Shown here piece by piece: positions 10,535 to 21,115 of a stretch of 47,454 nt of DNA (position 1 is its first letter; each line of letters opens with the position of its first letter). Source of the stretch: Welwitschia mirabilis (lineage: Eukaryota; Gnetophyta; Gnetopsida; Welwitschiales). Below the pieces are notes generated by a model that was not told the origin of the DNA, did not search any database, and worked only from the letters and a program-made list of their open reading frames with translations. Made by a program: the position numbers and the translations under genes. The DNA is taken from NCBI GenBank assembly GCA_051453625.1, contig JBOZIK010000001.1, positions 177,017,975-177,065,428 of the forward strand. Reading direction: 5' to 3'.

Positions 10535-11811
10535 AAATTGCTCAAAAATAAACTCTCCTATTGTCATCTCAAAACAAACATCCAAATCTCAAGAAATGAA
10601 ATGATCATGTGAAAAGACTAAGAATCCAAGAAATAAGTAATGCCTTTGATGACACCAGGAACATCACTGATCCCATAGCCTTAAAGTTTATAGCATAACT
10701 TTATTAACCATGATGAAGGAAGGGAAACCACAATTAGAGAAGCAAGGACCCATGAAGCATGACCAACTGACCTCCTAGTAAAGTTCCCACAAGTACTATA
10801 TTACACTACCAAAGAATTCTTTTAGAAATATCTGCCCTGGTGCAATTGTGGTAGGACATCATGGTGGAGATAGCATAAATATAAAACATCATAGTTTCTA
10901 TTTTACGTTTTTTTAATTTTTTGAAAACAAAATAATATTCCACATGATTAAAAAAACCAAAAGACAAAGGTAAAATTTGTAAGATTAGGACAGAAAAGGA
11001 CACTCTTAAAAAATTTAAGATCTTTTCACCATTTAGAAAAACATAAAAAATAAAGCATCTTCTTTCAAACTGAAGTTCATGGACATGTGAATGTCCTAAG
11101 ATTTGGTGAATCCAAGATTACCACTGAAATGCCTAAGTCAAAAGACTAGTCATAGAAATAAATACATAAATAATGATTGAAAGATGATCAACTGATACTA
11201 TAATAATCTTCCAAAGGAAAAAGCTAAGAGAAAATTCAGATGGCTTGCTCATGAAAATTTCAAAGTTTTGCCCATCAACTTCTTGAAATTCTCAATCAGT
11301 CAAGTAAGAAATCTCAACATAGCTATAAAAATGCATTTTATCAAAATAATAGAAAATAAAATTAGCATTTTATTGATTATCGTTCTGATCGTCATCAAGA
11401 CGACAGAGAGGAAAAAAGAGACAGAGAAACAGAAAATTATTAGAAAACATAGAAATTTATTAGAAAGCTAAAAAAATTAATGGAATTGACTATCATCCAC
11501 CTTATTGTAGGGATGACATAGGAGAATACAGATTATTATTGCATAAATAAAAAATAAAAACTACAATAAAAAATAAAAACTGAAAATAGAAAATGAAATC
11601 AGCAACTATTAAAATAGAAAACTAAAAATAAAATAGCAAATCAATAAAATTTTATTAATTTCTAAATATAAAGCACAATTTTATTGGAAAAAAAGAACTA
11701 TTTTAGTCTCAAGATTTTCAGAGAAATAAGGTCCAAACCAAAAATTTACTAATTGATAAAACATAAGAGATGTACAATTATTTTTAAGTAAAATCAATTG
11801 GATGAAGAGAG
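10535..11811 (-). repeat. partial copy of internal region of the gag-protease element
   Basis: The sequence aligns over its whole length with 15,092-16,400: both share AAATAAACTCTC, CATCTCAAAACAAACATCCA, AGGACCCATGAAGCAT and TAAAACATAAGAGATG in the same order. In the intact-looking element this region lies between the protease and the 3' LTR. This copy starts at the assembly gap and stops sharply at 11,811, where a different LTR begins. It is therefore a second, older copy broken by an insertion. It contains two forms of the recurring palindromic motif (11,381-11,405 and 11,491-11,520). No protein is readable. Confidence 0.8.
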
Positions 11812-13121
11812 TGATAGAATCGAGAACCCTAAAGGGAGGTGAATAGATTCTTTCAAAAATTTAAGCCCAAATCAAAATTAAATCCATTTAATCATAGTTC
11901 ACTTGTGAAAATAATGAAATCAAGAAAGTGCATACATCAATAAAAGAACTAAAAGGAAAGAATCAAAAAGATAGAAGGCATAAAATACCAATTTTGATGT
12001 ACTTAGAATTTATAGTGATTCAGAACTCCCCTACTCTACTCTCGACAATCAGCTTCTCCCAAGCTTGATCTCAGATCTCTATTACTCCACAAGTTTTGCT
12101 AGGTTCATCTGTAACCCTTATAAGCATACTTTTATAGGCTAAGTCTTAACCTTAATAATGGACTTTTACAGGCTAAGTTTCAATCTTTGAAAGTAATAGA
12201 TGTGATGCAATGATGCCTTGATTGCTTAGATATCACACTTTTGGTATCAGTATGATGAATTAAGTTGTTCTCTAATAGATCACAGTGATGAAGCTCTTAG
12301 ATATGATTTTGAGTAGATCTCTTTTTGCCAAGGATATATCTCCTCAATCAGATGTGAATAAATGATATGCTAATAGAAATACAACTTGATATTTTAGATC
12401 CACAATGATTATGCCGAATTAGAATAGTGTCAAAAAGATCTCTAGGTCATCTATTACCTAGTATTTATAATGGAAGGCTATTAGGGTTTATTACAAATGA
12501 ATTATGCCTTCAAAAACTATAAATGGCCAGAAAATGGCTAGGTAATGACTAGAAAACGGATACATAATATTTAGATAAATTTCTTTTTCATGTTGTCTAG
12601 TCAATCTCACAAAAATCTGGTCGACCCCATATGGTGTCATGAATTACATGGGTCACCCAAGAGAAGACTTCAGTCGCCTTAGGTTTTTACATCTCCAAGT
12701 CTGATTGACCCCATTTGGATCTGGTCGATCCCAGTCTAGTCGACCCCATCTTGAGTCCAGTCGACCCCTTATCTCTTAGTCTGAAACTACTATTAATCAA
12801 GTCCTCAAATTCGGTTAACCTCATAAAAATCTAGTCAACCCCTTACCATTCGATCTAGGGATACTAATTTTTTAGGTTATAGGTTTAGTCGATCTCATAA
12901 GAATTCAGTCCACCCCTCTGGATTTAGTTCATTTCTTCACAACTACTTCAGGTGTAGTTGATTCCTTTAGGATCCGGTTAACCTCCACTAAAGGTTAATA
13001 TAACTTAGCAGTTTTTTTGATCTACCTACAAAACTTAATCTCATCTGCACATAAGATATAATATTTTTGCACTACACAAGAGAAATTAATTTGACATCAA
13101 TTGGCAAATATGATCTAACAA
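11812..13121 (-). mobile_element. SIRE-like copia LTR, minus strand
   Basis: The stretch opens TGATAGAATCGAGAACCCTA then AAGGGAGGTGAATAG, and later has TTTATAGTGATTCAGAACTC followed by CAGCTTCTCCCAAGCTTGAT. It ends just before the gap with TTTGACATCAATTGGCAAAT. These phrases are familiar from LTRs of the Sirevirus/Maximus copia lineage, where this orientation is antisense. Between 12,600 and 12,990 a block of degenerate GGTCGACCCC/AGTCAACCCC words is repeated about ten times, also known from such LTRs. The 11,812 edge is sharp because it interrupts a repeat that continues elsewhere. The other edge is lost in the gap, and no internal copia genes are in the window. Confidence 0.6.
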
Positions 13122-13221
13122 NNNNNNNNNNNNNNNNNNNNNNNNNNNNNNNNNNNNNNNNNNNNNNNNNNNNNNNNNNNNNNNNNNNNNNNNNNNNNNN
13201 NNNNNNNNNNNNNNNNNNNNN
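13122..13221. other. assembly gap, 100 N
   Basis: Exactly 100 N. By alignment with the right LTR, about 25-30 bp of the 3' LTR end and its target duplication should lie inside this gap. Confidence 0.95.
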
Positions 13222-14277
13222 CAAAGAGATCCTATCATTTATAACTAAAATAGATATCTTACACAATACATCACACTAGTATGAGTGGAAGTAGACCCAA
13301 AATGTCATATTCACATTAAAGTCTATGAGTATAGGACTTAGGTTACCTTGTAAAATGAAATATAAGAACCAGAAATAAAGAACAATGCAAGAAATAAAAG
13401 TACAATGAAAAATGTAATATGTAATCTAAACTAACATGTAATGCAAAAATAACCCTAACTCTACTTGCTTTTAACCTTAATAAAGGCTTCTCTTAATGAT
13501 CTATGTTACCAAAAAAATTGTCACCAGATCAAGGACAATTATGAACCATAAGAATAATTAGAAAACCTAAGATGCAAACATGAAAAGAAACCAAGTTTGT
13601 ATTAAAAGAGTAATAACATCTAGGTTACAAAACAACTGAGTCTCAATAAAGGATACAAGACCCTCCACTAATTGCATGTCTTTTTGTAACACATGCAGAT
13701 GGATCACCCACCTTTGACCTCTTATCATGAGGATTTCCAGTCTAACAAAGATGATAAGGAGAGTTAAGGAATGGGGGGATGGGATTACAATAGCCCACAG
13801 CAGAAAATAACAAATGATAGGTGTGGAAAGGCATGCTTATTTACAACTCAAAATGGAAAAAATGGTTATAGGTCACTATAATAGGGGATTACATGTCAGT
13901 TTCATCTAGACCATTGTCCAGAAAACATTGGGAATGATAGCACATTATAAAATATAACTTAGATTAATGACTCATTCGGAATTCAGTAGTCCATGTCAGC
14001 AGTCATCCTCCTGCCTATCATGGGGATAATGGAGGGAAAGACGGTCTTCTTTAATCATTTCCTTGAAGAGAACTTAGAATTTTTACCCTTAAGCCTTCTT
14101 CAAAGCTCTGTTCATTTAAAAGTGCCTTTAATACATTAAATTTGGATAAGAATTACACTCTTCTAAGATTTTCCCTTATATCTCTAAAATCCTCAGAATT
14201 ACACCTAAACCTATATAAAATTCCTATGAAATAGCTATTAAAACCCCATCAAATAACTGTAAATTGGTAATGCAACA
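13222..14277 (-). repeat. 3' LTR of gag-protease element, end missing
   Basis: It aligns with 19,590-20,647 throughout: CAATGCAAGAAATAAAA, GATCAAGG, CATCTAGGTTA and AAATTGGTA are shared in the same order. The outer end falls in the gap at 13,122-13,221. The inner end TGCAACA is at 14,271-14,277. Differences from the right copy are many and mostly transitions, so insertion was not recent. Confidence 0.85.
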
Positions 14278-14292
14278 TATCCCTTCACTTAG
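14278..14292 (-). promoter_or_regulatory. polypurine tract before 3' LTR
   Basis: On the minus strand, AGTGAAGGGATA directly precedes the LTR start TGTTGCA. A purine run here is where plus-strand DNA synthesis is primed in LTR retrotransposons. Two pyrimidines break it. Confidence 0.55.
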
Positions 14293-15091
14293 CCTTTATC
14301 AATCCTTGACAAAAACGAAGCAGAAAAACCATAATTACAAGCCAATTTATTTTTCAAAAGATAAATCTTGAGGTTATAAAATAGGCTCATAAAGCACATC
14401 ACATGGATAGATAACAAGTAACGCATAATGTATATAGAAATTTTGAAAATTTTATCTCATGAAAGATCTTATTTAAGTTAAAATTTGTTGAAAATGAGCC
14501 ATGAAAATGGGTCTCTACCATCCTTTCCCTAAAGAAAAAGCAATACATTCCATATTGAAAAATAAAGTAGAGAAAGTAAATGGAAGTAAGAAGGTAGGTA
14601 AAAGAGGACAAATTTTCAAAATAAAGTGCAAAGATAAGTAATGTTAGATTTGAAAAATAGAGAGATATGAAATATTCTAACAAATAAAGAAAAAGTGAAC
14701 AATAAAAATGTTTTATCACAAAAAGAACATAAGCAGTACTTAAAACACCATAAGTCTGAAGAAAATAAAACACAAATTTATTGAGAAAACACTTATCTAG
14801 GCAAAAACTTATTTTTTATTAAAAACTTAAACATGATAAGAAAATATGGTAATGACTTTAAAATAACTAACCAAACCATAAAAGAAAACAAAAAAAATGG
14901 GCATAAGATAACATAAAGAAAAGATATCTTACTGATCTTATATTTTAACCCAGCAAACTTCCATAAAAGAAATCATAACATCATTTGATGTGAAAAATGC
15001 ATAACTTAATGTACAAAAATTCCATTCGATGAGGTAGTAATTATAACAATGCAAGAGTAAAATGCTTTAAACAATGAATGATTAGACCAGA
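14293..15091 (-). other. non-coding part of the element's 3' internal region
   Basis: AT-rich sequence between the 3' LTR and the repeated block. The 124-codon minus-strand open frame at 14,399-14,773 encodes a Phe/Leu/Tyr-rich string with no family resemblance. In sequence this poor in G and C, such hydrophobic frames arise by chance, so I do not call it an envelope-like gene. Confidence 0.45.
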
Positions 15092-16400
15092 GAATTACTT
15101 AAAAATAAACTCTCTTACTGTCATCTCAAAACAAACATCCAAATCTTAAGAAATAAAATGATCATGTGGAAAGACTAAGAGTCTAGAAAACAAGCAATGC
15201 ATTTGATGATACTAGAAACCTGAATGATCCCATAGCCTCAAAGTTTAAATATAACTTTATTATCCATGATGAGGGAAGTGCAACCACAGTTAGAGAAATA
15301 AGGACCCATGAAGCATAACCAACTAACCTCCTAGTGGAGTTCCCACAACTACCATATTACAATGACAAAGGCTCCTCTCAGAAATATTTGCCCTAGTGTA
15401 CTTATGGTAGGACATCATGGTGACCATGTTTTTGAGATATCATAAATATAAAACATCATGGTATTTATTTCATTTCTTTTTTTAAATAAAAAACAAATAA
15501 CATTCAACATAACTAATACTCTAAAAGATAAGGGTGAAAATTGTAAGATTAAGATAGAAAAGAACACTCTTAAACAATCTAAGACCTTTTTAACATTGGA
15601 AAAAAAACATTAAAAATAAAGCATCTTTCTTCAATTGAAGTTCATGTACTTGTAAATGTCTTAAGATTAGGTGAATTCAATTTTACCACTAAAATTCCTA
15701 AGTCATAAGACTAATTATATAAATAAATACATAAATCATGCTTGAAAAATGATTAAATAATACCATAATAATCTTCAAAGGAAAAAGCTAAGATAAAATT
15801 CAAATGGTTTACTCATGTAATTTCAAATTTTGTCCATCATCTTTCTAAAATTCTCAAGCAGTCAAGTTAGAAGTCTCAACTGAGTTATAAAAATGTATTT
15901 TTTCAAAATAATAAAAAACAAAAATTAAAATTTTATTGACTATCATCTTGATCATCATCCAGATAACAGATAGGATGAGAGAGGCAAAAAAACAAAAAAA
16001 AAAAAAGAAGATACCAAAAATTTATCAAAAAGCTAAAAAAATAAACAAAACCAGATGTTGTCCACCTTATCATGGGGGTGATAAAGAAGACGATAGATTA
16101 TTACTATAAAATTAGAAAATAGATACTGTAAACAAAAATAAAAACTAAACACAAAAAATGAAATCTAAGGTTATCAAAACCAAAAACTGAAAAGAAGATA
16201 ACAAGGCAAGTAAATTTTATTTAATTTATAAATATAAAGCATACTTTTATTGAAAAGAAAGAAGAAGGAAAAGTTACAAATCTATTTTGATCTTAAGATT
16301 TTTAGAGAAATAAGATTCAAACCAAAAATTTATTGATTGATAAAACATAAGAGATGAGTAATTATTTCCAATTAAAATCAATTAGATAAAGAGAGGAGTA
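15092..16400 (-). repeat. internal repeat block shared with 10,535-11,811
   Basis: It occupies the position where pol would stand in an autonomous element, but no pol motif is found on either strand. Two copies of the palindromic motif occur near 15,941 and 16,058. Just beyond it, 16,401-16,430 reads on the minus strand ATATGGCATCATAGAGTGCT, resembling an initiator-tRNA primer site (TGGTATCAGAGC). This may be chance or an older junction. Confidence 0.65.
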
Positions 16401-16430
16401 ATGGAGAGCACTCTATGATGCCATATTAAA

Positions 16431-17254
16431 GAACAAATTTTGGAAGTCAAAGGAAAGAGAAATGATAACTCTAGTAAAATAATTTTATTGAATGCAAGAG
16501 TTTTATTTTAAGCATCACGAAGAGAGTTATATTCAAGTTCATTAAAAACATTTTTCTTATACAAATTTAAATTATAATTTTCAATTGATTCATGTAATGG
16601 ACAATCTCCCTCAAGATGTGTATCTTGAAATTAAACTTCCTTATACTCTAAAGATTGTTCCTCACTCTCAAATTTAGATGGATAAATGATTTCTTTAATC
16701 TTAAGTTAGTCATTATACAACATGGGCTCATGTAATTCCATCTCTCTTTCTTTAAGTGGGTGATGTTATAAAAGTAAAGTGGGTTTAATGTTATCTTCAA
16801 TATTCATATCATCACCTAAATATTTTTTAGTTATACCAACAATTCTAATGGTAAATGTTCTATTTTCAAATTAACATTTCATTGTTCTTGCTATTATATC
16901 AATGATGTAGTGGGCTATTACACAAAAGTCTCTACCTAGAAGTAAAGGATATCCTTTATTATGATTAACTTCAATGATAATCACATATATGGGATGACAA
17001 GCCTCTTTAATTTGTATTGGCAAATCTTTAATTACACCTAACAGATTCTTAACTGATGTATCTGCTAATTTTAAGACAATCAGAGTAGGCTCTATTCTAT
17101 CCTCCAAACCAAGCCTCTTACAAATGTGAAGAGACATAATATTAACACTCACTCTAATGTCAATTAAGGCTTTTCTAATCTTTTTATTTTCCTCCAAAGT
17201 AACCTTCATCATTACTGCTCCTAGATCTATAAATTTGAATGATTTTTGTAACAC
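16431..17254 (-). pseudogene. retropepsin-type protease and downstream linker of the gag-protease element
   Basis: The open frame 17,254-16,871 (127 aa) matches the aspartic protease of Athila/Tat gypsy elements. ALIDIRVSVNIMSL stands where ALLDLGASVNLMP is usual, then KRLGL, a VLKLAD strand, and PLLLGRDF in place of the VILGRPFL strand. The Asp is kept, but the Gly of the D-S/T/L-G active site has become Arg, so the enzyme should be inactive. In the family this protease cuts the Gag-Pol polyprotein inside the particle. Coding character continues past the stop to about 16,530 (acidic, Glu/Asn-rich linker with scattered stops). No reverse transcriptase follows. Confidence 0.8.
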
Positions 17255-18809
17255 TAAATTTGTGAGGGATTAGACAAGAAAGATTTACTAGGGATAAATC
17301 ATTTATGTTTTCTTCTTATTAGTTCTTTCCATAATTTTGAGTACCCTGGGTTTTCCTATAAAACTTTCCCAAAAGGATAATCATATGCTCACATTTTTCA
17401 TGATGGATTTTAAATGATCATTAAAAGTTGAATTATTGTTAAGCCTATCCATCCAGGAAGTGGTTTATTGGGAATTACTTTTCTTATTCTTTTTGTCAAG
17501 AGAAGGTAATTTGTAATCTTCTAGTATTTCAATTTCCTTGTCCTATTCTTCTTCATCATTTCCAAAATTATTTTAGAAGGTGGAAGGTTCACATGAAGGA
17601 GGGTTTATTTCTTATCCACTTCTTGTCACAACATTATAATCTTTTCTTAGTTCATTTAGGTTTGATAAAATTTGTATTACTAATGTTTTTTGAGGTCTTT
17701 GGTTTGCTAATATTATTTGTTGAAAAATGCGTACTATGTTTTCTATGTTGGCATTTCTTCTTCTAAGTTCATCCATAAGGTTTATGGGTTGATCATTTGG
17801 ATATTAAAAATTTGATGATCTTGGTTGAGAGTTTAAGTTTTTGAATCACTTTCTAAAAGGTTAAGAATTATTTTGGAAATGAGTGTCCAACCGAAGTTGT
17901 GCCTAATTTTGATTTTAGAATTTTTAAGATGTTTGGTTAAAAGCACAAACTTATTTATGAATTATTTCTTTTTATGTTAGTAAAAGAGGATAATTTTTAG
18001 TGACATGATAATTATCCTCACATAAATCACAATTTTTCATAACATTTCTTTTGGTTGTGGATTTGACATCTAAAATCATTTTCACATACTTCTCTAAGAT
18101 TATTGTAAAATCTCTCATGAAATTTATAGGATTGAATTCTACCTCTTGTTTTTGTTTAACTTCTTTTAAGTCTTTGATGAGTTAGCTTATAGTTGAATTT
18201 TTTTTAAGGAGTTGACCAAGTTTGACTAACCCCTACAAGTTCTTTTAATTTCATCTAAGCATCATCTAACATAAGGTTCATGAGGTTTCCTCCACAATAA
18301 AAATCTATAAGTTGTTTCATGTGTGGAGTTAGCCCAGTATAAAAGTAGTCTATTAGTTCTATTAGTGAAAAAGCATCTACCAGATTAGAATGGTAAGCTA
18401 CAAAGAAATGCTCATATGTAGAGGCATAGTTCTCATTTGGTTTTTGTTGAAAGTTTGTTAACTCCTTTTTTCTTTTTCTCATAATTTCTTCACTCACAAA
18501 TCTTTTTATAAAGGTTTCTTGGACTTGATCCCATATTTTTAAGCTTTTATGGGGTATGACTTTTAGCCAATGTTTCACTCTACCCTTTAATATCATGGGA
18601 AAGATTATCATATATGTTCTATTAGTTATTTTTTTCTTCCCATTTTTCAAGGTGAGGATTAATTGTTTTATGTTTGCTATGTGTTGAAGGGGATCCTCAT
18701 CATCTTCTCCACTAAAATTTGGGTAGGCATTTAAATTTTTAAACTCAATGTCATCTCTTGGGGGTAGATTAAAAGGAATTGAAATCTTTCTTTTCTTATT
18801 CGCTAACAA
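17255..18809 (-). pseudogene. Athila-like Gag with zinc knuckle
   Basis: The frame 18,809-18,255 (184 aa) has the retrotransposon Gag core: a YPNFSGEDDEDPLQHI block, then RVKHWLKVIP, then FQQKPNENYASTYEHF, IDYFYTGLTPHMKQLIDF and GGNLMNLM. This order is that of Athila Gag, which forms the virus-like particle around the element RNA. After a frameshift, a zinc knuckle is readable at about 18,031-17,990: CDLCEDNYHVTKNY, that is C-x2-C-x4-H-x4 with the last Cys changed to Tyr (TGT to TAT). The 17,990-17,255 part leading to the protease is decayed. A short frame at 19,040-18,855 in front may be Gag N-terminal sequence. Confidence 0.8.
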
Positions 18810-19059
18810 TTCCCTTAGGGTAACATTTGTATTAGGGGTAGAAGATCCTATAACTTATTTTTGCTTATGAAAGACACTCAACATTGTAAATTGGTTTTCT
18901 CCTTCTATAAGGTTTTCATTAAGGAAATTATATTTAGAAATAATAAATTCAAAAGGAGGATTTAGTGCACCTATAGATTGTTTTTTTGATTCATTTTCTA
19001 TATTCACTAGTCCTTTTTTAATGTTCTTTTCTATTAGCAACCTTTCTCTCTAATATTTC

Positions 19060-19540
19060 TTCTCAAAATTGACCATATTATGACATCTATAAATAACAAG
19101 TAATAGAAAATAAGATAAAAAATAATAGATCATTGTCTTGTCTATCATGGGAATGACAAAAGAAACAACACACAGAAAAACCAGAAAAATAGAAATAGAA
19201 TAGAAACCGAAATAGAAAGTAGAAAACTCAAAAAATAAGAATGTCATCCTCCTGATCATCTAGACACAATAGATGACAGAGACTAAATTATTGTATAAAA
19301 ATCAAAATTTGGAAATAAAACTAAGAATAAAATCGCACATTATTGTCCTATCCATCGTGTGGACGACAAAGGAAAGGACCACTATTTTTCTACAGAAACT
19401 GACTCTGAAAAATCGAAATTGAAAATCTACACATAGAAAACCTATAGTTCCTAATAAAATACAATGCCACTATAGATAAATAACTTAACAGAGGTCCAAT
19501 ATACTCATCTAAATGATGATAACACTTGTACTCCTTAATA
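19060..19540 (-). other. 5' untranslated leader of the gag-protease element
   Basis: It lies between the primer site and gag. No protein is supported. The 69-codon hydrophobic frame at 19,050-19,259 is a composition effect. Three copies of the palindromic motif occur at 19,132-19,160, 19,241-19,283 and 19,341-19,370. The last is the best preserved (ATTGTCCTATCCATCG then TGTGGACGACAAAGG). Confidence 0.6.
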
Positions 19541-19563
19541 GCCTATCTTGGTAATGATGCCAA
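19541..19563 (-). promoter_or_regulatory. primer-binding site, tRNA-Asp type, deaminated
   Basis: The minus strand reads TTGGCATCATTACCAAGATA three bases after the LTR end. The tRNA-Asp 3' end predicts TGGCGCCGTTGCCGGGGA. Most differing positions are transitions (C to T or G to A), as expected if the site was methylated for long. Confidence 0.8.
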
Positions 19564-19566
19564 TTT

Positions 19567-20647
19567 TGTTGCATTGTGTATTTGTGCAAGTGCTTAAGAT
19601 CAAAAGGATTCTATCATTCATAAAATAAATAGATATATTACACAATACAACACACTAGTATAAGTGAGAGTAGACTCAAAATGTCATATTCACATTGACG
19701 AGTATGAGATGGGACTTAGATTACTTTACAAAATGGAATAGGAACTAGAAATAAATAACAATGCAAGAAATAAAATGTACAATGCAAATGCAAGATGCAA
19801 CTAATCTTAGATGAAATGCAAACTAGAACTAGTACTACTTTCTTTAAGCCTTAACAAAGGCTGCCCTTGATAATCTATATTACCCAAGAAATTATCACTA
19901 GATCAAGGGCAACATAGACTATAAGGGTCATCAAAAAATCTATAATGCAAACATGTAAATAATATAAAGTTTATATTAAGAATAAGTAACAAGCATCTAG
20001 GTTAAAAAATAGCTGGGTCTCAATGGAAGATACACAACCCTCCATCAAGTGCAAGTCTTTGTGTAATACTCAAGATGGATCTTCTGTCCTTTGATCTCCT
20101 ATCACAAGAATTTCTGATGCAATAATGACAAGAAGGAGAGTTAAAGGGGGACTTATTTATAGGAAAATACAATAGGAAAAAACAAACAGAAGGCACGGTA
20201 AATCACACTCATGTACAATTTAGAAACAGAGAAAATAGTTAAGGTCATTGTTAGAGTTAGTTACATGTCAGTGTCGTCCTGACTGTTGTTCAAATGACAA
20301 TGGGAATGACAATGCATTATAGAAGATAAACTAGAATGATGATTTAGTAGTCCATATCAGTAATCAGTAGTTTCATTGTCCTACTTATTGTTAGGATGAT
20401 GGATGAAATGATAGTCTTCTTTAATCACTTTCTTGAGGAGAAACTTAGCATTTTGTCAATAATCCTTCTCCAAAGCTTTATGCATTAGAATATGCCTTTA
20501 ATACATCAAATCTATGTAAGAATTGCACATTTCTAATATTTCCTATTGAATATTCAAAATCCTTAGAATTTTATTTAAACCTTTATAAAAGTCTTGCGAA
20601 ACAACTCATAGAAACCCATCAAATAACCATAAATTGGTAGTGTAATA
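19567..20647 (-). repeat. 5' LTR of gag-protease element, 1,081 bp
   Basis: It starts TGTTGCA on the plus strand (the 3' end of the LTR in element sense) and closes with TGTAATA at 20,641-20,647, a transition-decayed form of TGCAACA. It aligns with the left LTR across its length. At 20,648 sequence of a different gypsy element begins, so this marks the insertion edge. Confidence 0.85.
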
Positions 20648-21115
20648 AAGGGAATTCCCAAAATGACATGGTACTCTACAATTTGAAAGACATAGAACCT
20701 ATCCCTAAAATATAAGTTATGAATGTTATAAATAATGCATGTGGTGGTTTTGTCCTATGTAAGAAAGCTATACCCTACAACTTCTATAATAGGTTTTTAT
20801 TCCTTGAATGGGGTAATATTTAGTTTAAAAACTACTGTTGGAGAAATGAAGTTGTGTAAGGCACTGCTATGTGCTAAAAATGAAATAAAGAAAGATGAAA
20901 TTTGACCATGTAATTTCAAGAAAGAGTATTAGTTATGAATCGCATCTATTTGTGGTGGAATATACCCTTTTAGGTTGTATGACTTTATTTTGTAAAGCTT
21001 GAGGTTGACTGTGTTGAGGAAGATTTGGTGCTTAAGCTTTGAATGGACAATTTTTGGTAATGTAACTTTTCTTGTAATATTTATTACAAGTAAGGTTGAT
21101 TCTATATGCCTCTTG
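20648..21115 (-). pseudogene. chromovirus-like gypsy Gag zinc knuckle and protease remnant
   Basis: At 21,088-21,047 the minus strand reads CNKYYKKSYITKNC, which fits C-x2-C-G-K-x-G-H-x4-C with Cys to Tyr, Gly to Ser and His to Tyr changes. It is followed by a Gln/Pro-rich linker and PKRVYSTT, matching the GRVYALT entry to the protease of Del/Tekay-type chromoviruses. At 20,670-20,653 the minus strand reads HVILGI, matching the VILGMDWL end of that protease. Here the gag-protease element begins, so it inserted into this older copy. The RVYST frame and the HVILGI frame may differ. The downstream pol of this element is not found on the far side in the window. Confidence 0.5.

Larger units (their letters stand above)
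13222..20647 (-). mobile_element. non-autonomous Athila-like gag-protease LTR element
   Basis: Two LTR copies in the same orientation (13,222-14,277 and 19,567-20,647) flank about 5.3 kb. The right LTR is complete at 1,081 bp. LTR ends are TGTTGCA...TGCAACA where preserved. On the minus strand the 5' LTR is followed after AAA by TTGGCATCATTACCAAGATA. This matches the tRNA-Asp primer site TGGCGCCGTTGCCGGGGA with transitions at most differing sites. A purine-rich tract lies just before the 3' LTR. Gag and protease are readable, but in the 2.6 kb from protease to the 3' LTR I find no reverse transcriptase, RNase H or integrase. It thus resembles TR-GAG or other non-autonomous gypsy derivatives that borrow polymerase from a partner. 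A decayed autonomous relative of similar type lies at 28.4-35.9 kb. Confidence 0.8.

Noticed and set aside
10430-10612. Plus-strand frame across the 10,435-10,534 gap
   Set aside because: Made mostly of N; not a gene. The same applies to frames across 13,122-13,221.
14399-14773. 124-codon minus-strand frame, hydrophobic, as an envelope-like gene
   Set aside because: Phe/Leu/Tyr/Ile-rich content is what AT-rich DNA encodes by chance; no conserved motif, and the region is non-coding in the rest of the family model.
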